A stretch of DNA of 64,000 nt from Siniperca chuatsi (taxonomy: Eukaryota > Chordata > Actinopteri > Centrarchiformes > Sinipercidae). Below the pieces are notes generated by a model. That model searched no databases. It had not been told where the DNA came from and saw nothing but the letters and a program-made list of their open reading frames with translations. The stretch's first letter is position 1, and every line of letters begins with the position of its first letter. The stretch covers positions 3,260,284-3,324,283 of the forward strand of contig NC_058061.1 of assembly GCF_020085105.1 (NCBI RefSeq), written 5' to 3'. Position numbers and translations under genes: made by a program. Below are positions 35,901-55,335 of the stretch, in pieces.

Positions 35901-38900
35901 CTTTAGACAATAAACAAGCAGAACAGTATCGTAGAAAAGGTTTCAGTCGTAGTCATCTGGACACTGTTTTCAGAATCAAGACGTTTCGGCTCCCATCCGG
36001 AAGTCATTCCCAATCCTGCGGCAGCTGAAGAAATTCAACCTGCCAAAGACAGTGATGGTGCACTTCTACACCGCCATCATTGAGTCCATTCTCACCATCT
36101 GGTACGTTGCTGACACTGCCAGGGACAAGGGCAGATTGCAGCGTATCATTCGCTCCGCCAAGAAGGTGAATGGCTGCAATATACCCTCCCACCAGGACCT
36201 GTACGGCTCCAGGACCCTGAGGCGAGCAGGAAAGATTGTGGCTGACCCCGGACACAAACTGGACACAAACACTCCCCCCCGGCAGGAGGCTGCAGTCCAT
36301 CAGGACCAAAACTTCACGCCACAAAAACTGTTTCTTTCCATCTGTAGCTGGCCTCATCAACAAGGCCCGGGACCCCCGCTGACACTGACTCATTACACCC
36401 CCCATTTCAGCTGAAACTGTGGTTTTGTGTTGCAGATATTATACTATTTAAATTTTCACAAGCAAACTGAGACACGGTGAACCTAGGGCTTTCAGGGCCC
36501 CTGTATGTCTGGGCTCACAGGGTAGCTTGCTTTGTTTGGTTGGTAAATCAGGAACCAGCTCAACCAAACTGGATTTCAATTCCTCGAATTTCAATATTTG
36601 TGTGGCACGGACGGACCAAAACAAGAAGAAAACTGCCACCACTGCTTGCATAAATAAAGAATATAAAGTATTTATAAAGTATACTGTATGCTTTCTATAC
36701 AGCGTCAATTTGTAAAACATGTGTTTTCTCATATATAAAGGAAATGAGAAGAGTTTTGTTACACAATGTTTTCAAATGAGACGCCGCAGTCAACCAAACC
36801 AAAGGTTATCCTCGGCTAGAAGTAAAGGTAGGACAACAGCCAACAACAGCACCAGGAGACAAGGGAGAACAGGTTTTCAGTCTGACCCCCCACAGAGAAC
36901 AAACATTCTCTCTGTTAGACCCTTGACTTCACATCAAGAACCTGTGTTTTATAATCCATCTTCACACACTTTGATCAGAACACTGCACAATGACCTGCAG
37001 GACTCCTTCTGGGAAAATCATGCATGAATTGTTCCTTTTTATCCCTTTAGTTCCCTGACTGGTCTGATCTATGAGAACACAATGCTGCATTGAACAAGAG
37101 TTTCTCAGAAGGCCACATAACAAGAGGTTCTCTCATAATCATTTGGCATGAAATGACTCGGCCAGCAGTCTTTACCAAGTCTGTGAGAGGTGAACACATA
37201 TGAGGATCATGTGAAATGATTGCAATCTCCAGAACAGCTACTAAATGGACCTTGTTGTGAGACGGTTCTTTAAATTATGTCCTGTTTTCAAATACAATGA
37301 TCGTTTAAAAACATATTCTACAAAAGGAAATGCCTCAAACCAAAATTAATTTATGTGGTGTATTTTTAGCCATGCTAGCAGCAGACTGTCAGTCTACCAC
37401 TTTGGTCCAGACTGAAATCAACAACTACTGGTTGATTGCCATGAATTTTTTTTTACAGAAGATGAAACCTACTGACTTCAGAATCAGAATCAGAATCAGA
37501 AATGCTTTATTGATCCCTGAGGGGAAACTCTTTTGCTACAGCAGCTCAGTATCACGTCAGTGCACACAGGGATAGAAGTACTAAACAAAAAAAATATAAT
37601 ACACTATAATACAGGTCAGAAAATAAATTAAGTACAAAATTAAGTATAAAATAAAATAAGTGTGAAGTACAAAGTGGGTTTACCGGTTGATGATAATAAT
37701 ACGGTAGCTTATTAAGATTATAATGAGACGGAGGATATTGCACAGATATGCACCTTGTGTTTAATGCTAATTCATGCTAACACGCTAAACTAAGATGGTG
37801 AACATTTTAATCATTATACCTGCTAAACATCAGCATGTTAGCATTGTTATTGTGAGCATGTTAGTATGCTGATGTTAGCATTTAGCTGCTAGCATGGCTG
37901 TAGACTCTTAGTCTTGTTAAAGAGCATGTAACCAACATGTACAGTACAGCAGGCCTGCTGCAGGTGTTTCTCACCTGGAAAATGTTGACATGGATATACG
38001 GCACAGTGAACATTGCTCTGCATACAAGCATGCAGAGCAAAGCGCTGTGAGCTGACAGGAACCCGGAGACGTGGATCAGCAGCCAGTACTGTGAATACAG
38101 GCCCAGTGTTACCATCAGGATGGTCCTAACGACGAGAGCCAAAGAGTGTCCTTTGAGGTGAGCTGCAAAACCAGAGATTCAGAAACCATCACATGTATGA
38201 GAATAAACTCACACCTAAATGAGAGAGACGAGGTAACACGGGAACTTGAACAGGATCAGAAGGTAAGAAATCTATCTCAAATTTATGCTGATAATCACAT
38301 TTAATGTTGAAATATTTGAGTAAACTCATAAACCGTCTGTCCTTCCTTGGTGCTTTGGCGCCTCTTACCGAGTGCAACAAGTGGCGTGATGATAGGCATG
38401 GCCAGGGGAGCTATGAACAGGTAGACAGTGCGAGGCAGGAAGGGGACCTTCCATACGCTGGAGTCCCCGAGTCCAATGACATTAGTATGAGCATGATGCA
38501 TCTTAATGTGGCCCTGAACACCGACTTGCGCTGAGAATGAACCACAAATCTGAGTGGATGAACACAAGGACATATGGGCATGTTTATGAACATCCAAACA
38601 ACAAAACCGTCCCTGATGCAACACATAAAAACAATCAATGACAATGATCAAGCAGGAAAATCAATATTTGTATTGACTGACTTCACCCTAGTTTTATTAT
38701 ATGTTCTTTTCCATTTGATAAGCAGCTAACAGCTGCTGACAAAAAAAAGCAAGATGAAATTTGTTTACTTAAAGAGCTACTGAACACTGAACACAATTCA
38801 CAGGGTCAAAAGTTCACTGAATTGATTATCGTAGCACTGAGGTTATTAAACACAGCATTAATAACCTGACGTAGAGTGTCACACACATCCATCATTCACT

Positions 38901-41900
38901 CTTGTAAATATTTTTGTTTCTAGGGTCATTTACCGGCAGTACTGGCAGTACTTTCAGTACTTTCACCTTAATTTTACGCAGGATAGTTTCGCTGAGCATG
39001 AAGCCTTACCCTGCTTCACATTCACACAGTCTCACACACATTCACACCTGCTCTGTACAACTGTAGACGTATTCAGCTGGTCACTGAGCAGCTTCACCGA
39101 AACAGCTGGGAGTCAAAGGAAATAGTTCGACATTTTGGGAACTATGCTTATTCGCTTTCTTGTCAAGAGTTAGATGAGAAGATTGATACCACTCTCGTGT
39201 CTGTATGGTAAATATGAAGCTACAGCCGGTTAGCTTAGCATAAAGACTGGAAACACGGGGAAACAGCTACAATGGCTCTTTTTAAAGGTAAGAAAATCCG
39301 CCTACCAGGTCCCTAATTAATACATTATATCACACACATTATTTGGTTAATTTGTACAAAAAACAAAGTATAGAAAAGACAGGTTGTGGTTTTACAACGG
39401 GTTATATTTCTTGACTTGGACTATTGGACTATTTCTTCGATGGGGCAGTGACTTCCTGGAGTCTTGTCGTCACTGTGCCAGGCAACCAGCGGAGCCAATA
39501 AATAGTCTGGCACATAACCCCCATAACACCACAAAGTCTCATTTTTACACTACTGTGTTTGTGCAGATTAAACCCATGAGATATATGATGTTAATTACGG
39601 AGCTTTAAATGTGCTGGTAGGAGGACTTTGTTACCTACAGAGCCAGGATGGCTGTTTTCTCCTGTTTCCAGTCTTAATGCTAAGCTAAGCTAACTGGCTG
39701 CTAGCTGTAGCGTCATATTTAGCCTACAGACATGAGAGTGGTGTTGATCTTCCTATCCAACTCTCAGCAAGAAAGCAAACAAGCGCTTTTCCCAAAATGT
39801 TGAAGTATTCCTTTAAGTGCCTAGCTCAAGGGCACTTCAGCAGTAGTTTTTTTAAGAGCACTGCTTCAGAGCTACACGTGAGAATAGTAACCAACTCAAA
39901 AATAAGCTTTGCCTCAGGTGTTTAATGATATGAACATCTCACCTCAATGAAGAAGACGGCCCAGAACTTTCCCCAGGCCTGCGACTCACTCAGCGCCCCG
40001 TGGCTGGCCAGATGTGTCCCTTTGATGGTGATGACAGCATGAGCCACACCCATCAGCAGCATGCCCGCTGAAAACCACAGGATCTGAGAGGAGCTCAGCA
40101 GCAGGAAGGCTGCAAGACAGAGCACGGGACTAACAATGGCTTTTGACCTAAAAGATAAGGTATTGATGCCTTGACCTTGGCAACAGGACACACATTATCA
40201 CTGGCAAAGAATATTTATACAGACATTCAGTCTTTTTATGTTTACATTTACACAATTAAGTTGTAATAATATAACAGTTTGTGCTGAGGGTGGCACCACA
40301 AGAGTTTATATTTTGTACAGGGAACATTTGAGGACATCAGACTCTTGGATTTCACGAGTGGCACTGAGTTCAGTGGAATTTACCTGTAATCCATCTGAGG
40401 AAAAGTCATGTTTTTGTAACTTGGCATCAATGTGAACTTGAGCTATTGCTGAAAAGTTTGTCAGCCCTCAGGTTTGTTCTCATTTTTAACATTAGTCCAG
40501 TGAGCAACTTTAATGACACGGATGTGTCAGACTCATGCCATCCAGGATCATGACTCATCAGGCTAGTAGACATTAACATTTAGTGTTTAATGCTAAGATT
40601 AGCATGTTAACTTGCTAAGGTAAGTTAACACGCAAAATAAAGCTGCTATAATCAATATTTTTACAATAAAAATGTATCAAATTACTATGTATAATGTGAA
40701 AGGTGTTGCTCGTAGTTTTTGCCGGACAGAGAATTATCACCGACTCTGCAGCTCCCCTCAGATCTACAGAGCATTTTAGCGTCTTTAAGCTCATTGTTTT
40801 GGTTTCATGATCTGCAGCTTTAATGTTTTGTTCACTCTCATAAGCGTCATTTACAACAGCAGCAGCTGTTCTCAGCAAAAAAACTCTGTACTATCTATTC
40901 AGCACCAAACATTAGACAAAGTTAGCTACTAGCTGGTGAACATAGTGGAGCATTTAGCAGCTAAAGAGGCAGATGTTTTTCTCAAGAGTTGGTGACGACC
41001 AAAACAGAGCAAAAAGGAGAGTGAATATTGGATTTACATTCATCAGGTGGCCAGAAATTAATGCTAATGATGCTCAGTGTCTGCTGGATGTGTAAAAAAG
41101 CAACTGTTTGCTAACATGTCCACCATATCAACTTTATATGGTGATAATTTGTCAAACTCATTGTTGTGTTTACAGCTTGTTGCGCCGCCCCAAGTGGCCA
41201 AAAAATCAGTTAATGCAGGTTTAAGTGTTATGTGTGTTGGTTAGCATGTTAGCATCATGCTAACATTTGACATGAAATGTTTAGCATGTTAGCATTTTAG
41301 CATGTTAACACGTGTATAGATAGCATGATAGAGTGACATGCTAACAGTTAACATGTTCACAATGTGTGAGGAATTCAGTCAAAATCTTTTTAGTTAAGTT
41401 TTAGACAAGTGGAAAATTTGACTGTTGCTACATAAAAAGTGGGACCATAAATGGCTATTTTACTGTCAAGCCAACAGACCAACTGACCCACACTGCCATC
41501 CCCACAGCAACGCCACTGTGTGGCTGAAAACTTGCAGTGTGAGCACCCACCCAGTCACTCCACTGCAGCAGTGGTGTGACTTTCAGCCATGACACGCAGG
41601 AAGATCAGGTGAAAGAGTGAAACTTTATCCTTAACTGGAGGTGACTTTCTTGATTTGTGTCTGACACCATTTCATCACACAGGAGGTTCCTTGTATAATC
41701 ACATCACCGTGTACTGTTTCTGTTTACATTTATCTTTCAATTCTTATGATTTTCTTGATTGCTTTGTCCTGTGTTCAACTCGGATCATTCAATCCAGTAT
41801 CCACGAACATTAAAACATTTATACCATTTAGTGTCATCAAAGTCAGTTTGATGATAAAATGACCATCACATTTAATAATTAATGAAATGCAGCAGCGATG

Positions 41901-43775
41901 TGGTTGTACAGACTGGACTTTTTAACTATAATAACCCTGCAACACAAGCAGCCAGCGAGGCTTACAGCTGGGTTTAGGTGACATGTTTCCTTCCTAACCC
42001 AATAAAACTGTGCTAATATTCTGCACCTCATATTTCAAAGCAGCCTATTTCGAGGTGATAAGTCACAAGCTCAGTGATACACGATGACAGATGCCTCCTC
42101 AGCACCCTTGTGGGACTAAATTCAATTCAGAATTGAGTATTTCTTTACCCTTATACTACAGTCAGGGATAAACTGTATGGATTCATTTGAGGAAAACTCA
42201 CAAACAAGCAATTATAACAGAGTGAATGCAGCAGTAATGTGTTTTAACTGCGGGCACGTCTACAAGTCTAGATTACAAATTAAGCTTTAACCTGGTGTCC
42301 CGTGGTGCTGCTAAAAGCTGTCAGTTCCAATGATCGAGTGACATGAGTCACAATAGACGCTAGTCCTAATTGAGGTCAGTAGCTGACCACCAGTGACCCA
42401 GATAGAGGGGAACCACGGGAGACTGTGAATGTATAAACCAGTTATGACAACAGTACAGGACTGAAAGAGCTGTATTTTATTTTTAAAATGCAAGCATGCT
42501 TGATGGAACGTGATTACATAAAACAATTAGACGATTTATTTATTTAATTGTATTTGTAAGGGGCCGTGTATAATATTAAACATAAAAAGATTAATCAATT
42601 AGTCAATAGACATTGCACAAATTTAACTGGCAAAATATTTGATGAGTGACTAATAATTAAAGCAAAAATGGCCAAATTTCACTGGTTTCAGCTTCTCGAA
42701 TGTGAAATTGTTATGGTTTTCTTAATCTTCTGTGACAGTAAATTGAATATTTTGGTCTTCACAAAACAAGCCATCTGAAGACATCGCCTTCTGCTATGGG
42801 GACTTATGATGGGCATTTTTCATTATTTGCTGACATTTTATATCGAACAATTAATCAAGAAAACAATTGGTAGATTAAATTCTAGTAAAAATAATTGTTA
42901 ATTGCAGCCCTATTCTGGTCAGACAAAATATTTAATCATAAGACGTCACCTTGGGCTCTAGGAGATTGTTAAGGGCCATTTTTGACAGATTAGTAAATAG
43001 TGAAAATAATCATCATCATTAGCTAAAGCCCTAAATACAATTATCTTGAGATAGAAATTTGACATTTTCCTGTAGTATAAATTCTGCATTTTACAGGCAA
43101 TATAGTAACTATATTAAATGTTTAATGTTTGCAGTCATACATCCAAGATGTGATGTGTTTGCAGAAAGTTGACTACATTTAATTCATATATTTATCAGGG
43201 ACAGCACAGCATGTTAATTAACATCAAAATGATGTAAATGTTTCAGATTGATCCAAAAAGTAGATTTTCTATGTGCAGTCCCTGGGCAGGCTGATGTTTC
43301 TGTCCTCTGTCACAGTAACTCCTCCCTGCCATAACTCAAAAACAATACCTTCAAGGTACAACACGTACTGTATTTGACATGTCAAGTTTCCGTGATAACT
43401 TATCCCCTTTTAACTAACAACATTTAGGACTTTTTGACCATTAAATAAAACCTCCCTGTGAGCTGTATGAAGTGTCCGCAGAGTCTTACCAGGTGGCAAA
43501 CAGAGGAATGCTGCTGCCAGGATGCTGCAGTCGATCCCCCTCCTCTCCCACCAGCTGCTTTCTTTCACCATCTTCTGCACCAGCCTTGTCAGCTCCATCA
43601 TCAGTGACTCTTTCTCCGGCTCGTCACCACCTGTGCCTCCATTCTTCTTCCACTCTCCCTTCATCTCTTCACTGTATTCTGAATCCCCTTTCCTCTTGAC
43701 TGACATCTCCCCCATCCTCCCACCTCCTGCTCTCTCATCCCGTTCTTCCCTCCACTCCTCCGGTACATTCTGCAT
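32967..43775 (-). CDS. fads6: fatty acid desaturase 6
   Basis: Membrane di-iron fatty acid desaturase family; FADS6 has no firmly assigned substrate. Exons: 43490-43775, 39943-40109, 38369-38549, 37975-38162, 34913-35092, 32967-33116, giving 383 residues with matching phases. Three histidine boxes that would bind the iron pair are intact: H128-x3-H132 (HLASH), H165-x3-HH (HIKMHH) and H318-x2-HH (HVEHH). The third box has His, not the Gln of front-end FADS1/2, and I see no cytochrome b5 domain at the N-terminus, both as expected for FADS6. Hydrophobic stretches flank the boxes (e.g. QILWFSAGMLLMGVAHAVI and YWLLIHVSGFLSAHSALL). The C-terminus APPITELVGVQ matches the mammalian end. The N-terminal about 70 residues are charged, low in complexity and poorly conserved, so the start at 43775 is the most upstream ATG in frame and less certain. 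Introns carry a LINE tail and several inverted-repeat elements. Confidence 0.95.
33985..34580. repeat. family D pieces around a family E piece, fads6 intron 5
   Basis: 33985-34150 reads like one end of family D (tgcattcaaaatgttactta) and 34388-34580 like the other (ggtggtggaatgtaaataag). A family E block (agaacagctactaaatggac) lies between at about 34190-34275. Confidence 0.5.
35279..35795. repeat. family D element, both ends present, with 15-base G run
   Basis: In fads6 intron 4. cagtggtggaagaaatattc to gcgtacttaag, with complementary tacttaagta ends. An uninterrupted G run of 15 bases is at 35491-35505. Confidence 0.55.
35985..36415 (+). mobile_element. non-LTR retrotransposon fragment (end of reverse transcriptase ORF), decayed
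   Basis: Lies in fads6 intron 4, opposite to the gene. Translation shows KKFNLPKTVMVHFYTAIIES, then RLQRIIRSAKKV and DLYGSRTLRRAGKI, the conserved tail of fish LINE polyproteins (L2/Jockey-like group by memory). Relative to the usual tail there is a small deletion after ESIL and a frameshift near 36275, after which INKARDPR is found in another frame before a stop. A dead 5'-truncated copy. Confidence 0.85.
37390..37930 (+). repeat. family I copy interrupted by a LINE tail
   Basis: Left piece ccactttggtccagactgaa at about 37396; right piece from ccttgtgtttaatgctaatt at about 37752 to gctgtagactcttagtcttg. The LINE tail 37482-37735 sits between. Confidence 0.6.
37482..37735 (-). mobile_element. 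non-LTR retrotransposon 3' tail, copy 1
   Basis: Shares nearly its whole length with 51607-51900: agaatcagaaat, ctttattgatccc, gaggggaaactctt, cacgtcagtgcacacaggga and accggttgatgata. On the minus strand it ends in (GATTCT)n preceded by CAATAAAG, as LINE 3' tails do. It interrupts another repeat (see findings). Confidence 0.7.
39114..39815. repeat. fold-back element, family A, second copy
   Basis: In fads6 intron 2. Left arm aaaggaaatagttcgacatt through gaaacagctac; right arm ctcctgtttccagtcttaat through tgaagtattcctttaa. Arms are longer here, about 150 bases, and would form a strong hairpin if transcribed. Confidence 0.7.
40638..41225 (+). repeat. terminal-inverted-repeat element, family C
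   Basis: In fads6 intron 1. Same left end (aaagctgctataatcaatat), same interior (catttagcagctaaagaggc; attcatcaggtgg) and right end (ccaagtggccaaaaaatcag...ggtttaag) as 30713-31409. Confidence 0.65.
41226..41360 (+). repeat. family I fragment (gttagcatg runs)
   Basis: Repeated ttagcatgttagcat words directly after the right end of the family C element at 41225, with a further piece upstream at about 40560-40620; the family C element therefore looks inserted into an older family I copy. Confidence 0.45.
42590..42910. repeat. AATCGATTA-type repeat, family H, fads6 intron 1
   Basis: Blocks ttaatcaattagtcaataga, tttcagcttctcgaatgtga and acagtaaattgaatattttg match family H; heavily diverged. Confidence 0.45.
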
Positions 43776-45909
43776 GGCAGCTCCTCTGCTGATGACCGGC
43801 TCAAGAAAAAGTCACCATGCGGTGTGTGGCCTCTTGCAAGCAGCCAGCGCTAAACGCTGAACCCTGAGCACAAAGTCCACAGGTCAGCGTGAGCGTTGCT
43901 GTAGTCCTTACTGGCGAGAGGCATTGTCAGCAAAGCCCAGCCCCTTTCCTGCTGCTTCAAGATCCTCCCCTCCTCTCCTACCTTCTCATCTCTCTTACAC
44001 TGCTTCCTCTCTGTTTTTCCCCGTCAGCTGACTCCTGGTGCAGTCCAGCAGCAGTGGAATTTATTGTCCCACTGCCCGAAGATGTAAGGCTGCCCTGTAA
44101 CGCGATGGAGCCAAAAATCCTCACACTGGCAGCTACACAAAACTACGGCTGCTCAGCTGAGAGCCGACTTCTCCCTCCTCTCTGATGTCTCATACATTCT
44201 GCATGTCGCTCACCCCCTCCTGTTTCTTTGTGTCAGCTTCCCTCCCCTCCCATCTCTGTAACCTTGGCAAATGTCCTGGGAAAAGAGAAGGAGAAAGGAG
44301 GGCTGAGGAGTGGATTAACAGTGGCTGTTCAGTTGTTTCTTCACTAGGGGAAAGGTTCGGAATCAAAAGGAGAAGATGCTGGTGTGCAAGAATGTGCCTG
44401 GATAGTTGGGGTGTGTTTATGAGTTGGCGCGGATGAGAGTATATGTGAATTGCATGCACATATCTAATGTCAGTGTTGCTTTTTCTGGAGACAGGCCAGT
44501 GTTCTGGGCTTGAGGCCATGCTGACTGCAGTGTGCACTTTAAAAAATACAGTGTGTGTATTTTTTTACTCCACAGGACAGCAGGTACTGCAGACCGGGCT
44601 GTCGTTTTGTCTTTTTGTGCCAGAGAATGATGCATGAAGGGTGCAGAGGTAAAGCACATATTCAGTAAACACTGGTTGGTTATATCAAACTATATTCACA
44701 CACAAAACAATAATATTTTTCACTTTGTTTAATAAAAGATAATTATTGTTGTGGGTACATCTTCAGATACAAAAACAGGTTTTTACCAACATAAAATGTA
44801 CATTCATGCACAATCATACTCTCAAGTGCACAGACAGACAGACCTTCAGAGAAACCAAATATGCCCTGGAGCAACCTGAGATAACAGTGTTATCTAGCAC
44901 ACACTCACATAAGCTCACAGTCCCACACCATTGTTTTTACTCTTGCAACACTGTTTGCAGAGCAACGGTCAGTCTGTGGCTTTTCATTCATAAATAACCC
45001 AATAAATAGTAAGTCGCCATTGTGTATGTGCCATGGAGTAAAATAACATGTTTAAAGTAAGAAAACTGTACAATGAAAACATAATACACAATATATTCAG
45101 AGGATTAGGTACATACATTCACTTATACATAAATCATTCATTGATACGGTATACCAAAGACAACAGCTGTTACAGTAACAGACAGGCTAAATTTCACTGG
45201 AAGAGAATCCATACAAACACAATGCAGACATGTGCCCATGTGTCTGTATATGTGGCAAAGTTTTCCCATAAAAATGTTTATTACTTCTTTTCCAAGTTTT
45301 AGTTAGATGCTTAGATTCCATGTTGCCTCCGCTGACTGTACTGGGGAATAATAACATAACGTCTTCGCTGTGTGTTTATCCTGTAAATAAAGACAAACAA
45401 ATAACACGATGTATTCAGATATAAATGTGCGATGAAATATCAACATAAGTGTCATGCTACTACAATGGCTGAAAGGCCTCCAAAGCTCCAAAATCTCATC
45501 TCGTTATATCACAAGTCGCCACTAGATGGTGCCATTTAATCAGTAAAGAAGCCTTCCGGTCTTGCAGCGCTTCATATGTAAAAGGCTCTGCTGCACACAC
45601 ACACAGGTGTTTTCAGTTGTTCTGGCTGATTAGATCTCTGCTCAGGTTGAAGACATGTTTGCAGTTCAAGGTGTCCTGTCCACAGATTTACAGACTTCTT
45701 TTTTAGGTGTAGCTAGGTGTAAGATTTAGGGTCAACATTAGCGAAGGCCATCCAAACCTATTCATATTTTCACGATTCTGTGCTGTCTGTCGTCCCCAGT
45801 AAATGTCATCTACACAATATTCTGATGGATGCAAAAACACTAGTTTACGTGTGACAACAAAGGTTTATCAGGTAGAAAAGGAGAGTACTCCATTACTCCA
45901 TACTGACCT
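43776..45909. other. spacer: fads6 promoter side and ush1g 3' untranslated region
   Basis: The part next to fads6 (about 43920-44280) is strongly pyrimidine-rich on the plus strand (tcctcccctcctctcctacc-like runs), so GA-rich on the fads6 strand. From about 45250 to 45909 is probable ush1g 3' untranslated sequence. No coding exon recognised. Confidence 0.45.
45277..45282 (-). terminator. candidate polyadenylation signal of ush1g
   Basis: Plus-strand tttatt gives AATAAA on the ush1g strand about 630 bases past the stop codon. Motif only. Confidence 0.35.
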
Positions 45910-53568
<7,659 letters not shown>

Positions 53569-55040
53569 TCACTCAGAGTTCGGCTCCATGGAGGGTTTGC
53601 CTCGTTATTTGGGCAACTTGTAGTCCGGGACGCGGCGTGTCCGGACGGGCGGACGGCCTGGAGAGGCACTGAGCTGGCTGACGGGCTGGTTGCTAGGAGA
53701 CGAACACGAGGCGTGCTGGTTGTCAGGCAGGGGCGGGGCTATGACGATAGGACCCGCCCCTTTTTAAATATATAATGTAAACCGAGTAAACAGTAGAAAA
53801 TAATAGGATTTAATAGAATAAAGTAAAATAGAATACAGCAAAGCGGATAAGGATCAGATGTGATGTTTGGTTTCATTACAAGAGAAGCGATTTTTCTCCA
53901 TTTGCTCCATTTTCGGAAACCATTAAACACAACACTCTTGTTGTGAAGCACTTTGTACTTTGTTTTGATAAGTGCTCTATCAATAAAGTTATATTATTAT
54001 TATTATTAATATTATTAAAACTTCGAGCACTATTTACAAAACCTCTGACTCCTCTCTCAAAATGAAACTCTCGCCTCAAAACAGTTTTGCCTGTGTTCAA
54101 AATCAAGCACTGCTCTCAAATCATTAACAAAGTGATCAAAATGACGTACACTATCAAGCAGTCGGTCAACAATACACCCAAAAAACAGAAAGCACATTGT
54201 TGAAGAGATAGTTCTCAGGGAGAAGCACATTTTTAATCTCAAAACAAATGTAATATTTCTCCGTCTCTGTCTTTTGATAAACAAAAACATGTTCTATCAT
54301 AGGAAATGGCTGCTCTGCTTTGCTCTTTGCAGTTTTGTTGTTGTTCTCCCTCCTCCCTCCTCTGCCTCTGTGACGCTGTAATGAACCTGCGACCAGTCAA
54401 AACCTACGGAGCAGTCAGTGCTGGTAACAGATGCAAAGCACAATGTTCAGGGCCATGCGGTGTGTTCATTGTACAGCATACAGCCTGCAATGCACTGTGC
54501 TGCAGTGTACAACACTAACGGGGACACAGATCAGAGTAAACATGTGATCAGTGTGCTTCTTCTTGCCTTTGGGCCAGAGCACAACCTGTTTGCTCTCTGA
54601 ACTGGCTCATATTGGCTGTGTCGCATCATTTGAAACAGGTTACATCAATTTTGAGTGGTTGTGTTCAATCAATGACGTGTGTTCTCCATTTGTATTTGAT
54701 TGTTGCCACTTGTGTTTATATAGTATGGACGACATGCGCATTAGAGTGCAGAATGTGTTTTGAGTTTTGCTCAAGTGAGATCTGCAAATCGTGGTTTACC
54801 GTGCGAAATGGTTTTAAGGTGTCGACAACAGACTGCACGATCAGCTACATGAGGTCAGGCGGCTGAGAACTTTGTTCAGCCAATGGGTCTTAGTGTTTTA
54901 GCAACTGAGAAAAACTGTAACTGATACTTTTTCCAATAAAAAGCAGCAGAAGAACACAGAGTCAAGTGGAGCACGACATAAACAGCAGTGCGGTGCGGTC
55001 AATTGAAACAGAGCAGAAAAGAACAGAAGACAGTAGAGTG

Positions 55041-55070
55041 CAGAATAGAGCAGAATAGAGCAGAATAGAG
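55041..55070 (+). repeat. exact 10-base tandem triplication
   Basis: cagaatagag three times in a row. It lies in a wider loose duplication: aacagaagacagtagag occurs at about 55022 and again at about 55191. Confidence 0.9.
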
Positions 55071-55272
55071 GAGTGCACGTGGACCATTGGACTGAGCAGT
55101 AAAACAGGATAAAACAGAGTGCAGTGTTGTGAGGGGAAGAATAGAGGACAGTAGCTTCTGAAACAGCAGAAGAGAATCCGCTTCAGTGCAACAGAAGACA
55201 GTAGAGCACGCTGTGGACCACTGAGCTGGCGTGAAAAGTAGAATAGGAAAAAATCGATTGAATCCGTCAGTT

Positions 55273-55335
55273 TGACGTCACAGACGCTCTTCCGGGTGTG
55301 AGGTGGTTCTTCAGCTGACCGATTAGCAGCCACAG
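55273..55335 (+). promoter_or_regulatory. candidate promoter / 5' non-coding first exon (CRE, ETS-like site, splice donor)
   Basis: A perfect palindromic CRE (tgacgtca, 55273-55280) is followed by cttccgg (55289-55295), the core of ETS-type promoter sites, and then by CAG|gtgagt at about 55330, a strong donor on the plus strand. This is the layout of a small non-coding first exon pointing at otop3, whose coding start is 2.6 kb further on. Inference from motifs only; it could instead start a non-coding transcript or be chance. Confidence 0.35.

Larger units (their letters stand above)
40110..43489. other. fads6 intron 1 (3.4 kb)
   Basis: Holds family C, I and H repeats. The rest is unique AT-rich sequence with no recognisable feature. 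Confidence 0.6.

Noticed and set aside
36052-36414. 120-codon open frame as an independent gene
   Set aside because: It is the decayed end of a LINE reverse-transcriptase frame, with a deletion and frameshift; listed as a mobile element.
37740-37900. Regular gctaacatg words as a CRISPR-like array or satellite
   Set aside because: Spacing is irregular, the words are degenerate, and the pattern is shared with dispersed copies at 41226 and 50720.
54306-54866. Cluster of short plus-strand frames after ush1g
   Set aside because: No conserved motif; the repeated 'caaaa' and 'ctctca' words suggest repeat-derived sequence.
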